Below are positions 23,538 to 36,232 of a stretch of DNA of 64,000 nt, in pieces. The DNA comes from Okapia johnstoni (taxonomy: Eukaryota; Chordata; Mammalia; Artiodactyla; Giraffidae), in contig CM044311.1 of assembly GCA_024291935.2 (NCBI GenBank), positions 29,020,001 to 29,084,000 on the forward strand, given 5' to 3'. The translations under genes and the position numbers were made by a program. Under the pieces are notes generated by a model. It searched no databases. It was given only the letters and a program-made list of their open reading frames with translations, and had not been told where the DNA came from. Numbering within the stretch: the stretch's first letter is position 1; each line of letters opens with the position of its first letter.

Positions 23538-23845
23538 TTGAAAGTGAAAGTCGCTCAGCCATGTCCGACTCTTTGCAACCTCATGGACTATACAATCCAT
23601 GGAATTCTCCAGGCCAGAATACTGGAGTGGGTAGCCTTTCCATTCTCCAGCCGGTCTTCCCAACCCAGGGATCTAACCCAGGTCTCCTACATTGCAGGCA
23701 GATTCTTTACCAGCTGAGCCACAAGGGAAGCCCAAGAATATTGGAGTGGGTAGCCTATCACTTCTCCAGGGGATCTTCCCCACCCAGGAATCGAACCAGG
23801 TCTCCTGGATTGCAGACGGATTCTTTTATCAACTGAACTACCAAA
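23538..23845 (-). mobile_element. Composite Bov-tA SINE (one and a half units)
   Basis: A full unit (GAAAGTCGCTCAGCCATGTC to CACAAGGGAAGCCC) is followed by a second unit lacking its tail (AAGAATATTGGAGTGGGTAG to CAACTGAACTACC). This is the minus-strand counterpart of the head duplication seen at 18,296 and 27,076. Confidence 0.85.
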
Positions 23846-24601
23846 GTATATAACGTAATAAATAAGGGATAAATGTTAGATTTTCATCTGAAAGAACGCA
23901 CAAACTACACTCCTTTGGCAGTGTCTAGGTGTGTGTGTACTCCTCCTCTGCTTTTAGATGGCTCGCCCTGGTCCCCCCTTATCCACTCCAGTTTGTCTGG
24001 TCCATGAAAATTCCTGGCTGAGGCCTTTGCCCAATTTTAGGTTTCATCTTGGCCTTTTCTTTCACACAATGATAAGATTATATATAACACAGACCTAATT
24101 TAGAAATCCCTCAGCATAGACCTAAAATTTTCAGAAACAAATGTATTTGATATATTAAGGAAACATAGCTATATTGCTGTAGTTATTATTGCACTTTCAG
24201 TTAGTTTTTTTTTTTAAAGAGCAATTTAGTCAAGCTTCCTTACCATTACTTTACAATGTACTGTATTTTGATTTAATTACATACTTGAAGATGCGATGCA
24301 CAATCGTTTCAGTGCTGAGGGCTTCTAAAGATCTTAATCCAATTCTCATTCTAAAAAAAACGGTACAAGATAAACTTAGAGGAAGGCAGAAGTTGGGCAC
24401 TAAAGATAAATTTTGGATAGAGCATATTAAGGAAAATAAAAATTAGGGCCAAGATTAAAGATGTAAGGAGTAAGGCTTTCTTTAAGTGGTATGGAAGACA
24501 AAGGGAAATTTAAATATAAAAAATTGAAAACAGTTTAGTTAGATGTAAAATAGGGTCAATGTTAGAAAAGCCTCCAGAATCTCAACTACATTGTGTAACA
24601 G

Positions 24602-24614
24602 CGACACCTGCTGG
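24602..24614 (-). promoter_or_regulatory. CTCF-like core motif
   Basis: CGACACCTGCTGG fits the reverse-strand CTCF core (YGCCMYCTRSTGG, from memory) at 12 of 13 positions. A single motif match in intergenic DNA is weak evidence, and occupancy is unknown. Confidence 0.3.
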
Positions 24615-26514
24615 TCACTATATATTTCACTGCTCAAGCCTTCAAAATAATACTCGTTTCACTCTGTATCCTGTTTGCCCAGATCGTCACTAAACCATTA
24701 AAATTTCACAGCATGAGCACAATGAGAGATTCATATTTTACAAAGATGATAATTAAGTCAGTGGAGTGCATTTTCCCTCTGAATCTGGAAACAAAATCTG
24801 GGCTAGCAAGACAACTTGCTAATGCCACCTAATATAATTACATGAAGCCTGCTTTGTGTAATGTAATATCCTACTGAAAGTTAAAGTATACCGTACAACT
24901 CTAGCAAAATACTGTAACAAGTTTTGCTATTCGAAAGTACATAATGCTAGTATAGTTAATGACAATGGTAAAAAAAAAAGTGTAAAACAAATATTTTGAA
25001 GACATTAAGTTACTATTTTGTCTTAGAAAATGAAGGTAAGCCATGATGACATAAAAATACTAAAAATTTATCTTATAGTATTATAAATAAGTAAAAGAAA
25101 CTGGTTTATTTTCTCTCACTGCTATAAAATTCTCAAGATAGATGTTAACTACAGCAGTGCTTAAAAGTCATCAGACATAAAGGATTAATCAGCTGATTGT
25201 GCCTGATAAATTGGGACACCTATCCCTCAGAGAACTTTTACTCAGTGGGAATATATTCTTTTTCTTAAATAATTCAGATTAATTAAGATACTATAAATAT
25301 ACTTTCGTCTAACAAAATATAATTTGCATTTTCTTTGGCACCCTCAAATTTCATGCTTTGAACACCAAGATTAAAAAATATTTCAAAAACCACAAATTGC
25401 AATCAGGATCTTAATTTGCTTGTAGCATAATTAACTGAGTAAGTTAGATATTATTCATGGGTAAAGTCACAATGTGGGCAAATATAAAAATGCTAGTTAC
25501 AATTAAATAGCTAATCAATGAACATGTATCAAAGCTTGATGTTCAATTCTACACTTAGGATTGTAAGAGATACAGAACTATAAGACAATCAGTTTTCAAG
25601 GACTCAATATTCTAATTGGATAGACCACTTTATTTCACATGAAATAATATTGTAAACAAAATTCAACATTCAGTTATGAGCTAAATTAAGCCATGTAAAA
25701 GTTTCTGCAAGAGTTTGGGGATTGTTAGACACTAGAATGCTCATGGTGGAAAAGCACTGAATGGACATATGAATCCTGGGCTGGATCTAAGTAGATAGAA
25801 GTCTTGGTGAATGTTGCATCAGACAAAGAGAACAATATGAGAAATGAGAAGGGAGGAAAGCCTGGTAAGAATCTGTTTGTGGGCAGGGAGTAGGTCACCC
25901 TAAAGCAGAAAGCAGTGTAAGGGAAGAACTAAGAATATTTGGCTTGAAAGTGCAGGGCCAGTGTAGGGAGATTCAAGCTTTCAAACTTGGCAGAAAGTTT
26001 AGATTTGATGAATCAGGACATAAGACAGATGAGATTTGATAAATTCAAAGAGAGTGACTTGATAAATTCACTGTTTAGGAAAGATTAGTTTGGCAGCAAC
26101 CTTCACCATAAGTGGTCTAAAATAGATTGGCTCCACTTGAGTTACTTTGCTAATAATATTTGGATTCAAACTTCAGCTACAGGGAAAGCAGTTCATATAT
26201 AACTTCATACATTCTATATGATGATTAAATTATTTACTTGCAGTCTATGCCAATAATAAATGAGGAAGAAAGCTAACCAATAAATTTGGTTCATATTGAT
26301 GACTATCCTAGTAAATGAGATCCCCGGGCTCATCCTCTTTTACCTTCTTCTCTTCATTCCCTGAGTAAAAGGTAGATATTGCTTAACATGAAATAATAAT
26401 TATCATTCTCCTTTTATTAGCTAATTTTCTTTAAGAAAATGTAGATTTCTCCTGAATTATACAAGACTAGGAAGTACATACTACTAATTATAGTGGAGAA
26501 TATATGCTACTATT

Positions 26515-26730
26515 AATGAGTGCCTATTATTTGTCAAGTATAAAATACATACTATTTCACTTCATTTTCACACAGCCCTTGCAAAGAAGGACCTGTAATA
26601 TCCATTTTGGAAGCTGAGCTGTCTGAGGCTCACAGGGTCTAGAAGAACTTTCCTCAGATTGTATATTGGGAGGTGAAGTCAGGGGTATCTGGCTCCAAAC
26701 CCTGTACTCTTTAACATCCTTCTACCCAGT
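26515..26730 (-). mobile_element. MIR SINE fragment
   Basis: Diverged reverse complement of MIR: TATTTCACTTCATTTTCACAC, CCATTTTGGAAGCTGAGCTG, then TCTGGCTCCAAACCCTGTAC. Confidence 0.65.
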
Positions 26731-27075
26731 CTCTCTGGTGAGGACACTGTTTGAAACATGTTTCAGCCTTATAAAGCTACAGCTCAAGCTAAAAGCCAAA
26801 CTACATCCAAATTGTAGTATGCCAAAATGTTAGTGAACTGCTACTTGCATGATCATGGAAAGCACAAATATTGATAGTAAGGTCTGGCTAAGAATTTAAG
26901 TGTCAGACTTCCAATTCATAATTTTAAAATTAATTTGAAGTACCCTAGAGTCATAAGGAAACCTGACATTGAATAAGAGGTCAACAAAATAATCTTCTGG
27001 TTTTGTGTCTTTATTTCAGAGACTTCTTAGTTTTGGAAATACCATCCAGACGTATCTACTTCTGGACTGTTTTTC

Positions 27076-27310
27076 TAAAGTTCTTCCCTGGTAGCTCAGC
27101 TGATAAAGAATCCGCCTCAATGCAGGAGACCTAGGTTCGATTCCCGGGTCGGGAAGATCTGCTGACAAAGGGATAGGCTACCCACTCCAGTATTGTTGGG
27201 CTTCCCTGGTGGCTCAGCTGGTAAAGAATCTACCTGCAACGTGGGAGACCTAGGTTCGATCCTGGGTTGGAAATATCCATGGACTATATACTGACACGAT
27301 TGAGCAACTT
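27076..27310 (+). mobile_element. Composite Bov-tA SINE (two heads)
   Basis: TTCTTCCCTGGTAGCTCAGC begins a first unit that stops at CACTCCAGTATTGTTGGGCTTC, where a second head starts. The second unit has a deleted body and ends TGACACGATTGAGCAACTTTC. Confidence 0.85.
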
Positions 27311-28054
27311 TCAAACTACTAATATTGAGATTTTCTTGACTGCTCCTCTCATTTCGGCATGGTTTTTCACTCTTAATGATTAATATATCCCTACCTGGAG
27401 AGCAAATATCTCTGATTTATAGTTTTTAAATAAGAGAGAAAGAAGTTTGAGAGTTCTCAGCTATCTAGGTACACAGTTCTTTCCAACTTTGGTGATAATG
27501 TACAGTAGAGAAAGAGGATATGAGTCCAGGTCAGTTAATTTTAATGGCAGAAGCTAAGGTGTGTGGTCACTTTCACTGACCCTAATTCACAAATAAAAAA
27601 TGTCATTTCAGGAGTCATTAGTCAACTTAAATTATGACATTTTTAGCTCAGAGTTTTTAAGTTTGCAGCATAAGAAAACTGGAAGACTTGCACTTCTGGA
27701 AGAACTGTATGTTAGGTACACTAGTACTGTCACTAGTGAAAAAAAGGCTTCAGTAAAATATTATTTTTATCATATGCTGCTCAAAATCTGAGGAAAATCT
27801 CTAAGTGACTAAAATACATATATATATTTTTAAAGTTTGCTGAAATTCAAAACGAAGGCCAAAACAGAATCCTCAGGAGGCAGAGATGCCCTGAGGGCAA
27901 ATGCAAAAATCACCACTCGGAATTCTGGCTAGTAGCACGACAGAAAATAATCTAAAATTCATGGATTTAGGGAAAGGCCTTGGACAGGACTAAAATGGTC
28001 TCAGATCCACTGTTCCAATCAAAGTGGATTATCTAAGTGCTTTAAAAAAAAAAG
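27311..28054. other. Intergenic unique sequence
   Basis: No gene or clear repeat is recognised. A 63-codon frame at 27,600-27,791 has no recognisable domain. Confidence 0.4.
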
Positions 28055-30890
28055 TACAGTTTCAGGCTCACAGTAAGATGGAGGGGAAGGTAGAGAAAAT
28101 TTCCATAGACCTCCTGCCGAGTACACGTATAGCCTCCTCCATTATCAACATCCTCCACCAGACTGGTTACAACTGATGAAAATACATTAGCATATCATTA
28201 TCACCCAAAGTTCACAGTTTACCTTATGGTTCACTCTTGGTTTTGTACATTCTGAAGGTTTGGATAAATGTATAATGACATGTATACATCATTATTTATC
28301 ATACAGAAAATTTCCACTGCCCTAAAAGTTCTCGTTCTTTGCCTTTTCATCCCTTGCCACCACTCTAACCCCTTGAAATGACTGATCTTTTTACTATCCT
28401 CACCGTTTTGTTCTTTTAGAATGTCATTTAATTGGAATCATACAGAGTATGTTGCCTTTTCAGATTGACTGCTTTCACTTAGTAATATGCAGTTAAATTT
28501 CCTCTATTTCTATTCATAGCTTGATATCTTGTTTCTTTTTAGCACTAAATAATATTCCATTGTCTGGTTGTACCAATTTACTTATACATTCACCTACCTA
28601 AGTACATCTTGGTTGCTTCCAAGTTTTGTTAATTATGAATGAAGCTGCTGTGCATAATCACATGCTGGTTTCTGTACGGACCTAAGTTTTTAACTCCTTT
28701 AGGTAAATATCAATGAACAAGACTGTTGCATCATACATTTAGCTTTGTAAGAAACTGCCAAACTATTTTGTAAAGTAACTGCACCATTTTGCATTCTCCC
28801 TAGTAATCAATTAGATTCCTGTTATCCACACCCTCACAAGTATTTGGTGTCATCAGTGTTCTGGTTTTGTGCCATCTTAATAAGTGTACAGTGGCATCTC
28901 ATGGTTGTTTAATGTGCATTTCCCTGATGATATGTGATGTAAAGCATCTTTCACATGAATGTTTGCGTCTGTATATCTTTTTGTTCAGGTGTCAAGGTCT
29001 TTGGCCTATGGTTTAACGTGGTCATTTGTTTCCTTATTGTTAAGTTTTACAAAGTTTTTGTATATTTTGCATTACAGGTATTCATCAAATATGTCTTTTG
29101 CAACTATTTTCTCCTAGTCTGTGGCCTGTTTTCTGATTCTCTTAACATTGTCTTTTGCAGAACAGAAATTTTTAATTTAATGAAATCCAGCTTAACACAT
29201 TTATTTCATGGATCATGCCTTTGGTGTTGCATCTAAAAAGTCATCATCATACCCACAGTCATCTAGGTTTTCTTCTAGGTTATTTTATAGGAGTTCTATA
29301 GTTTTGCGCTTTACATTTAGGTCTATGATCCATTTGGAGTTAATTTTGTGAAAGATGTCAAGTTTGAAATTTTTTGCATCTATGTTCTTGAGAGATACTG
29401 GTTTGTGTTTTTCTCTTCTTGTAATGTCATTGTCTGGTTTTGGTGTAACAGTAATTTTGGCTTTATAGAATGGATTAGGAAGTATTTCCTCCATTTGCAT
29501 ACTCTGAAAGAGATAATAGAGAACTGGCATAATTTCTTTCTTAGATGTTTGACAGGCTTTACCAGTGAACCCATCTGGGCTTATTGCTTCCAGTTTTAGA
29601 AAATTATTAATTTTTGACTCAGTTTGTTTAATAGATAGACAACTGTGCAGATTGTCTATTTCTTCTTGCTCTGAGTTCTAGCAGACTGTATCTTTCAATA
29701 AACTGGCTCATTTCATATAGGTTATAAAATGTATGAGCATAGAACTTTTCATGGTATTCCTTTATTATTCTTTTAATGTCCTTTGGGTACGTAGTAATTT
29801 CTCTTTATTGGTTTCCACAATTAGCAATCTATGTCTTCTCACCTTTATATTTTCATCAATTAGCCTGGCTAAAGACTTACTGATTTTGTTGATTTTCGAA
29901 GAATCAGCTTTTGCTTTCATTTCTTGCTACTGTTGACTTCTTGTTTACAATTTCATTGATTTCTGTATAATTCTTATCTCTTTTATCTGCAGTCTTTAAA
30001 TTTAATTTGCTCTTCTTTTTCTAGTTTCTTATGGTAAAAACTTAGATTTTTTATTTTCCATCTTTCTTCTTATCTATTCATTCAGTGCTATAAATTTCCT
30101 TCAAAGCACTGCTTTTGCTACATGTCCTATATTTTGATAATCTGTGTTTTTAATTTCATTTAGTTCAAAATATTTTTAATTTCTCTTGAGATTTCTTCTC
30201 TGATCCATGTGTTATTTAGAAGTGTATTCTTTGAATATCTATATATTTTGGAATTTTCCAGTCATCTTTCTATTATTATGACTTCTAATTTAATTCCATT
30301 GTGGACTGAGAGAAGATACTACATGATTTCTATTACTTTAAATTTGTTAAGGTGTGTTTTATAGCCCAAAATGTGGTCTGTCTCAATAAATGTTCCATGT
30401 GTGCTTGCAAAAAATGTATAATATGCTATTGTTTGATTAAAAGGTCTATAGATATCAATTATATCCAGTTGATTGATGGGTTATTGAATTCAACTATGTC
30501 CCTACTTATTTTTCTACCTACTGGATCTATCTATTTCTGATAAAGGCACTTTTTCCCTCATGCATGTTGACACTCTGTTGTTAGGAACATATATGTTAAG
30601 AATTGTTATTTCCTCTAAAAAGATTGATTTCTTTATCAACAAGCAATCAATGAGCAATGTCCTCTTTATCCATTTCCTCACTTTATATTTTGCTCTGCGT
30701 GAAATTAATATAGCTAGTCTTGATCTCTTTTGACTGTGTTGGCATGATATATTTTTCTCCAGCCATTTATTCATCTCTCTTATGAATCTTAGAATAGTTG
30801 ATTTTTCAGTCTGTTCTGTTTTTTACCTCTTGTAGGACAGAGTGGAGTCTTTTTTTAAGTTCCTCAAATACAGAAATGAAAACTAGACTT
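28055..30890 (-). mobile_element. Long antisense L1 (L1M-type), 3' UTR through ORF2
   Basis: About 2.8 kb of continuous antisense L1. The 3' UTR side is on the left (TCATACAGAGTATGTTGCC; TAGCACTAAATAATATTCCATTG) and the ORF2 reverse-transcriptase side is on the right (TTTCGAAGAATCAGCTTTTG; CTTTGGGTACGTAGTAATTTC). All frames are broken by many stops. No younger SINE or BovB interrupts it, which is unusual for this window. Confidence 0.85.
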
Positions 30891-31563
30891 TCTTTCTAAT
30901 ATTCATATAAAAAAAGAATAAAAATAACCAACAAACTCCTGAAGAAAAGGAATAATGCAAAAGTATTTGCCCTGATTAATAGCATGATCTATTATACAAC
31001 TATAATAATAAAATGGTATTAGGTCAATTGACTGGTAAAATAAAACAGATTGCTCAGAAATAGAACCAACAAATATTGAAATTTGATGTATAATAGAGAT
31101 GGCCATGCAAAACATTGAAACTATGAACTCGTCAATAAATAATATTCAGCTAATAGTTATAAACACGAAAAAATAGCATAGGATCCTTATCATAAACAAA
31201 TCAATTTGAGCTTGATTAAAGACCTAATCTCAAAGCTAACAGAATATAGGAAGCTATATTAAACACTTCAGAGAAGGTTCGGTGTTTTTAAACAAGATGC
31301 AAAATGTATTAATCATAAAAGATTGACAAAATGATTCATATTATAGTTAAAATAAATGTCACTAAAATATTATAAAGGTAAGATAAAGGTAAAGATAAGT
31401 CATATAAATATTTGAAACACACATTAGTACTAAAAACTGTAAATTATTAGTTGAAAAACAATGCAAAAACTCAATCTCATTAATAATAAGGAAAATGTAA
31501 GTAAATATCACAGAGACATAACTAGTTTTATCACAGTAGAAAATGTTAACTAGTATGATAAAG

Positions 31564-32847
31564 GCATACTTTATCATCTCACACACTAGCAAAGTAATAC
31601 TCAAAATTCTCCAAACCAGGCTTCAGCAATATGTGAACTGTGAAATTCCAGATGTTCAAGCTGGTTTTAGAAAAGGCAGAGGAACCAGAGATCAAATTGT
31701 CAACATCAGTTGGATCATAAAAAAAGCAAGAGAGTTCCAGAAGAACATCTAGTTCTGCTTTATTGACTATGCCAAAGCCTTTGACTGTGTAGATCACAAT
31801 AAACTGTGGAAAATTCTGAAAGAGATGGGAATACCAGACTAAGTGACCTGCCTCTTGAGAAATCTGTATGCAGCTCAGGAAGCAACAGTTAGAACTGGAC
31901 ATGGAACAACAGACTGGTTCCGAATAGGGAAAGGAGTACGTCAAGGCTGTATATTGTCACTATGCTTATTTAACTTCTATGCAGAGTACATCATGAGAAA
32001 CGCTGGGCTGGAAGAAACACAGCTGGAATCAAGATTGCTGGGAGAAATACCAAACAACGTCAGATATGTAGATGACACCACCTTTATGGCAGAAAGTGAA
32101 GAAGAACTAAAGAGTCTCTTGATGAAAGTGAAAGAGGAGAGTGAAAAAACTGGCTTAAGGCTCAACATTCAGAAAACAAAGATCATGGCCTCTGGTCCCA
32201 TTATTTCATGGCAAATAGATGGAGAAACCATGGAAACAGTGGCAGGCTTCATTTTTTTGGGCTCCAAAATCACTGCAGATGGTGACTGCAGCCATGAAAT
32301 AAAAAGACGCTTACACCTTGGAAGAAAAGTTATGACCAACCCAGACAGCATGTTGAAAAGCAAAGACATTACTTTGCCAACAAAGGTCTGCCTAGTCAAG
32401 GCTATGGTTTATCCAGTGGTCATGTATGGAAGTAAGAATTGGACTATAAAGAAAGCTGAATGCCAAAGAATTGATGCTTTTGAACTGTGGTGTTGGAGAA
32501 GACTCTTGAGAGTCCCTTGGACTGCAAGGAGATCCAACCAGGCCATCATAAAGGAAATCAGTCCCGAATGTTCATTGGAAGGACCGATGTTGAAGCTGAA
32601 ACTCCAATACTTCGGCCACCTGATGCAAAGAGCTGACTCATTGGAAAAGACCCTGATGCTGGCAAATATTGAAAGCAAGAGGAGAAGGGGACGACAGAGG
32701 ATGAGATGGTTGGATGGCATCACTGACTCAATGGACATGAGTTTGCGTAAACTCCAGGAGTGATGGTGATGGACAGGGAGGCCTGGCGTGCTGCAGTCCA
32801 TGGGGTTGCAAAGAGTCGGACATGAATGAGCAACTGAACTGAACTGA
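31564..32847 (+). mobile_element. BovB LINE, 5'-truncated, with 9-bp target duplication
   Basis: ATGATAAAG occurs at 31,555-31,563 and again at 32,848-32,856. The insert starts in the reverse transcriptase region and ends with GAGCAACTGAACTGAACTGA. Confidence 0.93.
31843..32763 (+). pseudogene. BovB reverse transcriptase fragment (306 codons)
   Basis: This is the longest uninterrupted BovB frame in the window. It contains GVRQGCILS (residues 31-39), the catalytic box as YVDD (75-78, where other copies have YADD), and the BovB C-terminal block with LWCWRRLLRVPWTARRSNQ and [11 protein letters not shown]. An upstream stop (TAA in AGACTAAGTGACC, about 31,840) separates it from the 5' part of the RT, and the endonuclease is absent. 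BovB is known to have spread between vertebrates by horizontal transfer. This copy is a vertically inherited fossil. Confidence 0.9.
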
Positions 32848-32917
32848 ATGATAAAGCCAAGTGTTGACAACCATGTGGTTCAATTTAAGCTCTATATGGC
32901 ATGGATAGGAACATAAA

Positions 32918-33150
32918 TTGGAGAAGGAAATTGTAACCCATTCCAGTATTCTTGCCTAGAGAATTCCGTGGACAGAGGAGTCTGGTGGGCTGCTGTCCAT
33001 GGGTTCATACAGAGTCGGACACAATTGAAACAACGTAGCATGCATGCATGCATTGGAGAAGGAAATGGAAACCCACTCCAGTATTCTTGCCTGGAGAATC
33101 CCAGAGACAGAGGAGCCTGGTGGGCTGCTGTCTATGGGGTTGCACAGAAC
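32918..33150 (+). mobile_element. BOV-A2-type SINE (two Bov-A units)
   Basis: Two units, each beginning GGAGAAGGAAA, are joined by a linker with (GCAT)n at about 33,038-33,051. The 3' end is truncated after GGTTGCACAGAACTC. Confidence 0.85.
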
Positions 33151-33420
33151 TCCCAGAACAGCAGTATCATTCATATGCAGTTGCAGTTCACAAGCATTGT
33201 TACTGATCTTGGCAAAGGACAGCAGCTGGGCCTGCAGCCCCGCCCCCACCCCCAAATCCCTCCCTTCTCTGATTCTGGCTGTGGTTCAGCTCCAGGGTCA
33301 GGAGAGTCATCTCATCTTACAGGTCATCTGCCTCATCAAGATTGGAGGCCAAGGGAGGCAAGGACATTTCTTGTTTGTCCTTGGTCCCTCCCACATCATG
33401 TATAGCTTCACTTACAGACC
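33151..33420. other. GC-richer unique segment between two SINEs
   Basis: It contains a C-rich run (CCCCGCCCCCACCCCCAAATCC) and frames open on two phases, but no domain was recognised. It may be a remnant of an older element or a processed transcript. Confidence 0.35.
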
Positions 33421-33422
33421 CA

Positions 33423-33628
33423 GGTTTTCGCTAGTGGTTCAGATGGTAAAGATTCTCCCTGCAATGTGGGAGACCAGGGTTCGATCTCTAGGATGGGAAG
33501 ATCCCTGGGAAAAGGGAATGAATATCCACTCCAGTATTCTTGCCTGGAGAATCCCATGGACAGAGGAGCCTGGCAGGCTACAGTCCATGGGGTCGCAAAG
33601 AGTTAGTCATGACTGAGTAACTAACACT
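33423..33628 (+). mobile_element. Bov-tA-type SINE
   Basis: TTTTCGCTAGTGGTTCAGATGG to TGACTGAGTAACTAACACTAAC; complete. It is followed by a short tandem CACTTTCACAGATC duplication. Confidence 0.88.
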
Positions 33629-34083
33629 AACACTTTCACAGATCCACTTTCACAGATCTACTTGACTTCAAAATGAGTGGGGCAAAACAAGACCTACTGA
33701 CAGTGTCTATTTGGTTCCATAACTGCCTAAATTCTAATTTTTATGACAAATACCTGACTTTATATCACTTATATGGGTTCTGCGTCCTGAGCAAACCCTA
33801 AATTATGCCAACCTGTGGTCAAATGTTTTAGACAGTTTAAAACTGAAACATGTACTGTTTTGGTATGCATCATATTGATAATCTTTTTATGAAAGGAAAT
33901 GGCTAGGACAAAATTTATTTCTAAGAGGAAGGCAGAAAAGATAGGAAAGAAACATATTGGGAGATTCAGTGCTATTTGGAATGGCCTGGGTATAGCTCTG
34001 AAAGTAGAAGGGGGGATTCATCAATGGCCATTTCATTATTTTGTTTCACAATTCACACATAGATTATGTACATAATTGTGTAT
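33629..34083. other. Intergenic unique sequence
   Basis: No gene or repeat recognised. Confidence 0.4.
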
Positions 34084-34895
34084 CAGTTCAATTCAGTTCA
34101 GTCGCTCATTCATGTCCGACTCTTTGCGACCCCATAAACCGCAGCATGCCAGGCCTCCCTGTCCTTCACCAACTGCCAGAGTCTATCCAAACCCATGTCC
34201 ATTGAGTCGGTGATGCCATCCAATCATCTCATCCTCTGTCGTCCCCTTCTTCTCCTGCCCTCAATCTTTCCCAGCGTCAGTGTCTTTTCAAATGAGTCAG
34301 CTCTTCCTATCAGGTGGCCAAAGTATTGGAGTTTCAGCTTCAGCATCAGTCCTTCCAATGGATATTCAGGACTGATCTCCTTTAGGATGGACTGGTTGGA
34401 TCTCCTTGCAGTCCAAGGGACTCTCAAGAGTCTTCTCCAACACCACAGTTCAAAAGCATCAATTCTTCGGTTCTAAGCTATCTTTATAGTCCAACTGTCA
34501 ATCCATACATGACCACTGGAAAAACCATAGCCTTGACTAGACAGAACTTTGTTGGCAAAGTAATGTCTCTGCTTTTTAATATGCTGTCTAGGTTGGGCAT
34601 AACTTTCCTTCCAAGGAGTGTCTTTTAATTTCATGGCTGCATCACCATCTGCAGTGATTTCGGAGCCCAGAAAAATAAAGTCTGACACTGTTTCCACGGT
34701 TTCCCCATCTATTTGCCATGAAGTGATGGGACCGGATGCCATGATCTTAGTTTTCTGGATGTTGAGCTTTAAGCCAGTTTTTTCACTCTCCTCTTTCACT
34801 TTCATCAAGAGGCTCTTTAGTTCTTCTTCACTTTCTGCCATAAAGGTGGTGTCATCTGCATATCTGAGGTTATTGATATTTCTCCCGGCAATCTT
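34084..34895 (-). mobile_element. BovB LINE, 5'-truncated
   Basis: 3' end at the left (CAGTTCAATTCAGTTCAGTCG). It reads antisense through the C-terminal block to the RT catalytic region (frame 34,473-34,919 holds LRYADDTTFMAESEEELK) and ends near TCTCCCGGCAATCTT. Confidence 0.92.
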
Positions 34896-35390
34896 ATTAT
34901 ATAAGAATAATAAAAACAAAGCACTGAGATAAAAGGGGAATGAAAAGGAAAGAAAAAATCAAAAATTCAAAAGAAAAAGAATGTAGTATCCAGAGAAGAA
35001 GGTACACCAATTTTTTGAATCAGTGCTGGGGAAAAAAACCCATCCTCAGAGACAGCAGAGGCTGAAAACAAGAGCAAGCCTAGGAGTAAGCCACAGGCTA
35101 AGTGGAATAATTTAGGAACAGAGAATGCTTTTAGAGTACTCTGGGGTTCACCAAAATAACTTGCCTGTCTAATGAACTAAAGCGGCAATCTGTGAGGACT
35201 CTATTTTGGACAAAGTTGCAGCAGGTTATGGGTCTCAGAGCCAAAGAAGAAATGGAGCAGAATCCCCACACAGACCTGCTCCATACACTACAAATGAAAA
35301 GGAAAATGCTTCCACAATTTGCAGGGAACTTGATCACTATTTTCACTCCACAACAGAAATGAATTATCATTATTTAAAGAAGATAGCCTG
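34896..35390. other. Intergenic unique sequence
   Basis: A-rich at the left; otherwise nothing recognised. Confidence 0.35.
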
Positions 35391-35600
35391 GCTTCCCAGG
35401 TGGCGCTAGTGGTAAAGAATCCGCCTGCCAATGCAGGAGACTAGGTTTGATCCCTGTGTCAGGGATTGAACCTGCCCCCTGGAAGAGAGCTTGCAAACTC
35501 ACTCCAGTATCCTTTCCTGGAGAATTCCATGGACAGAGGAGCCTGGCGGGTTACAGTCCATAGGATCACAAAGAGATAGATACAACTGAAGCAATTTAAC
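35391..35600 (+). mobile_element. Bov-tA-type SINE
   Basis: TGGCTTCCCAGGTGGCGCTAG through CCTGGAGAATTCCATGGACA to ATACAACTGAAGCAATTTAAC. A small internal duplication occurs around CCCTGTGTCAGGGATTGAACC. Confidence 0.85.
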
Positions 35601-35689
35601 AGGCATGTACACAAAGAAGATAGTTACTTAGAAAGTCAGAAATAAATAAAGTGAGAATCAATTAAACTGATTCAATGTATTAAAATCAA

Positions 35690-36030
35690 CAGTCTGAGAG
35701 CTTTAAGTGACAATGTAATTCTAACAATGATTGCATAATAATACCAACAAAAGCTACAGATTACCTTGGGATAAATTTAACTGGGAACGTGTAAACCTAT
35801 TTGAGAAAATTAAAAACTGTACCACTGGACATAGAAGTCCTCAATAAAAACAGAAATGAATCTTATTTCTAGATAGGAAATCTAACTGATGGAAAGATAC
35901 CAATTCCCCTCAAACCAATACATAAAAATTTTAATCAAAATCCTAATTTTAGAGAAAAAGGAACTAAGTTTATCCTTAAATCCATGTGGGAAAGTAGTCA
36001 ATAAACAGGGGCAAGATATTATAAAAAATG
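35690..36030 (+). mobile_element. Old L1 ORF2 fragment
   Basis: Blocks such as ACCTTGGGATAAATTTAACTG, GGAAAGATACCAATTCCCC and AATACATAAAAATTTTAATC follow the order of L1 ORF2. It is heavily diverged. Confidence 0.65.
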
Positions 36031-36042
36031 AATAATAAATAT

Positions 36043-36232
36043 ACATTTATCCAACTCTTTGCAATCCCATAGACTGAAACCCACCAGGTTCCTCTGTTCA
36101 TGGGATTTCCCAGGCAAGAATACTAGAGTGGGTTGCCCTCCCCTTCTCCAGGGATTCTTCCCAACCCAGAGATTGAACTCAGGTCCCCTGCATTGCAGGC
36201 AGATGCTTTACCATCTCAGCCACCAGGTAACC
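36043..36232 (-). mobile_element. Bov-tA-type SINE, truncated tail
   Basis: TATCCAACTCTTTGCAATCC to CTCAGCCACCAGGTAACCCC in reverse-complement orientation. Confidence 0.85.

Larger units (their letters stand above)
23850..27075. other. Intergenic, largely unique
   Basis: This is the longest stretch without lineage-specific repeats upstream of HSPA13. Apart from one MIR fragment (26,515-26,730) and a CTCF-like motif (24,602-24,614), nothing is identified. Frames here are short and unremarkable (85 codons at 24,189-24,446, no domain). Confidence 0.5.
30905..32917 (+). mobile_element. Old plus-strand L1 fragment interrupted by BovB
   Basis: Parts at about 31,270-31,563 and 32,857-32,917 read as L1 ORF2 end (CAATCTCATTAATAATAAGG; AGCCAAGTGTTGACAACCATG; GGAACATAAATTGG). 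A BovB with a 9-bp target duplication separates them. Sequence at 30,905-31,270 is less certain. Confidence 0.55.
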
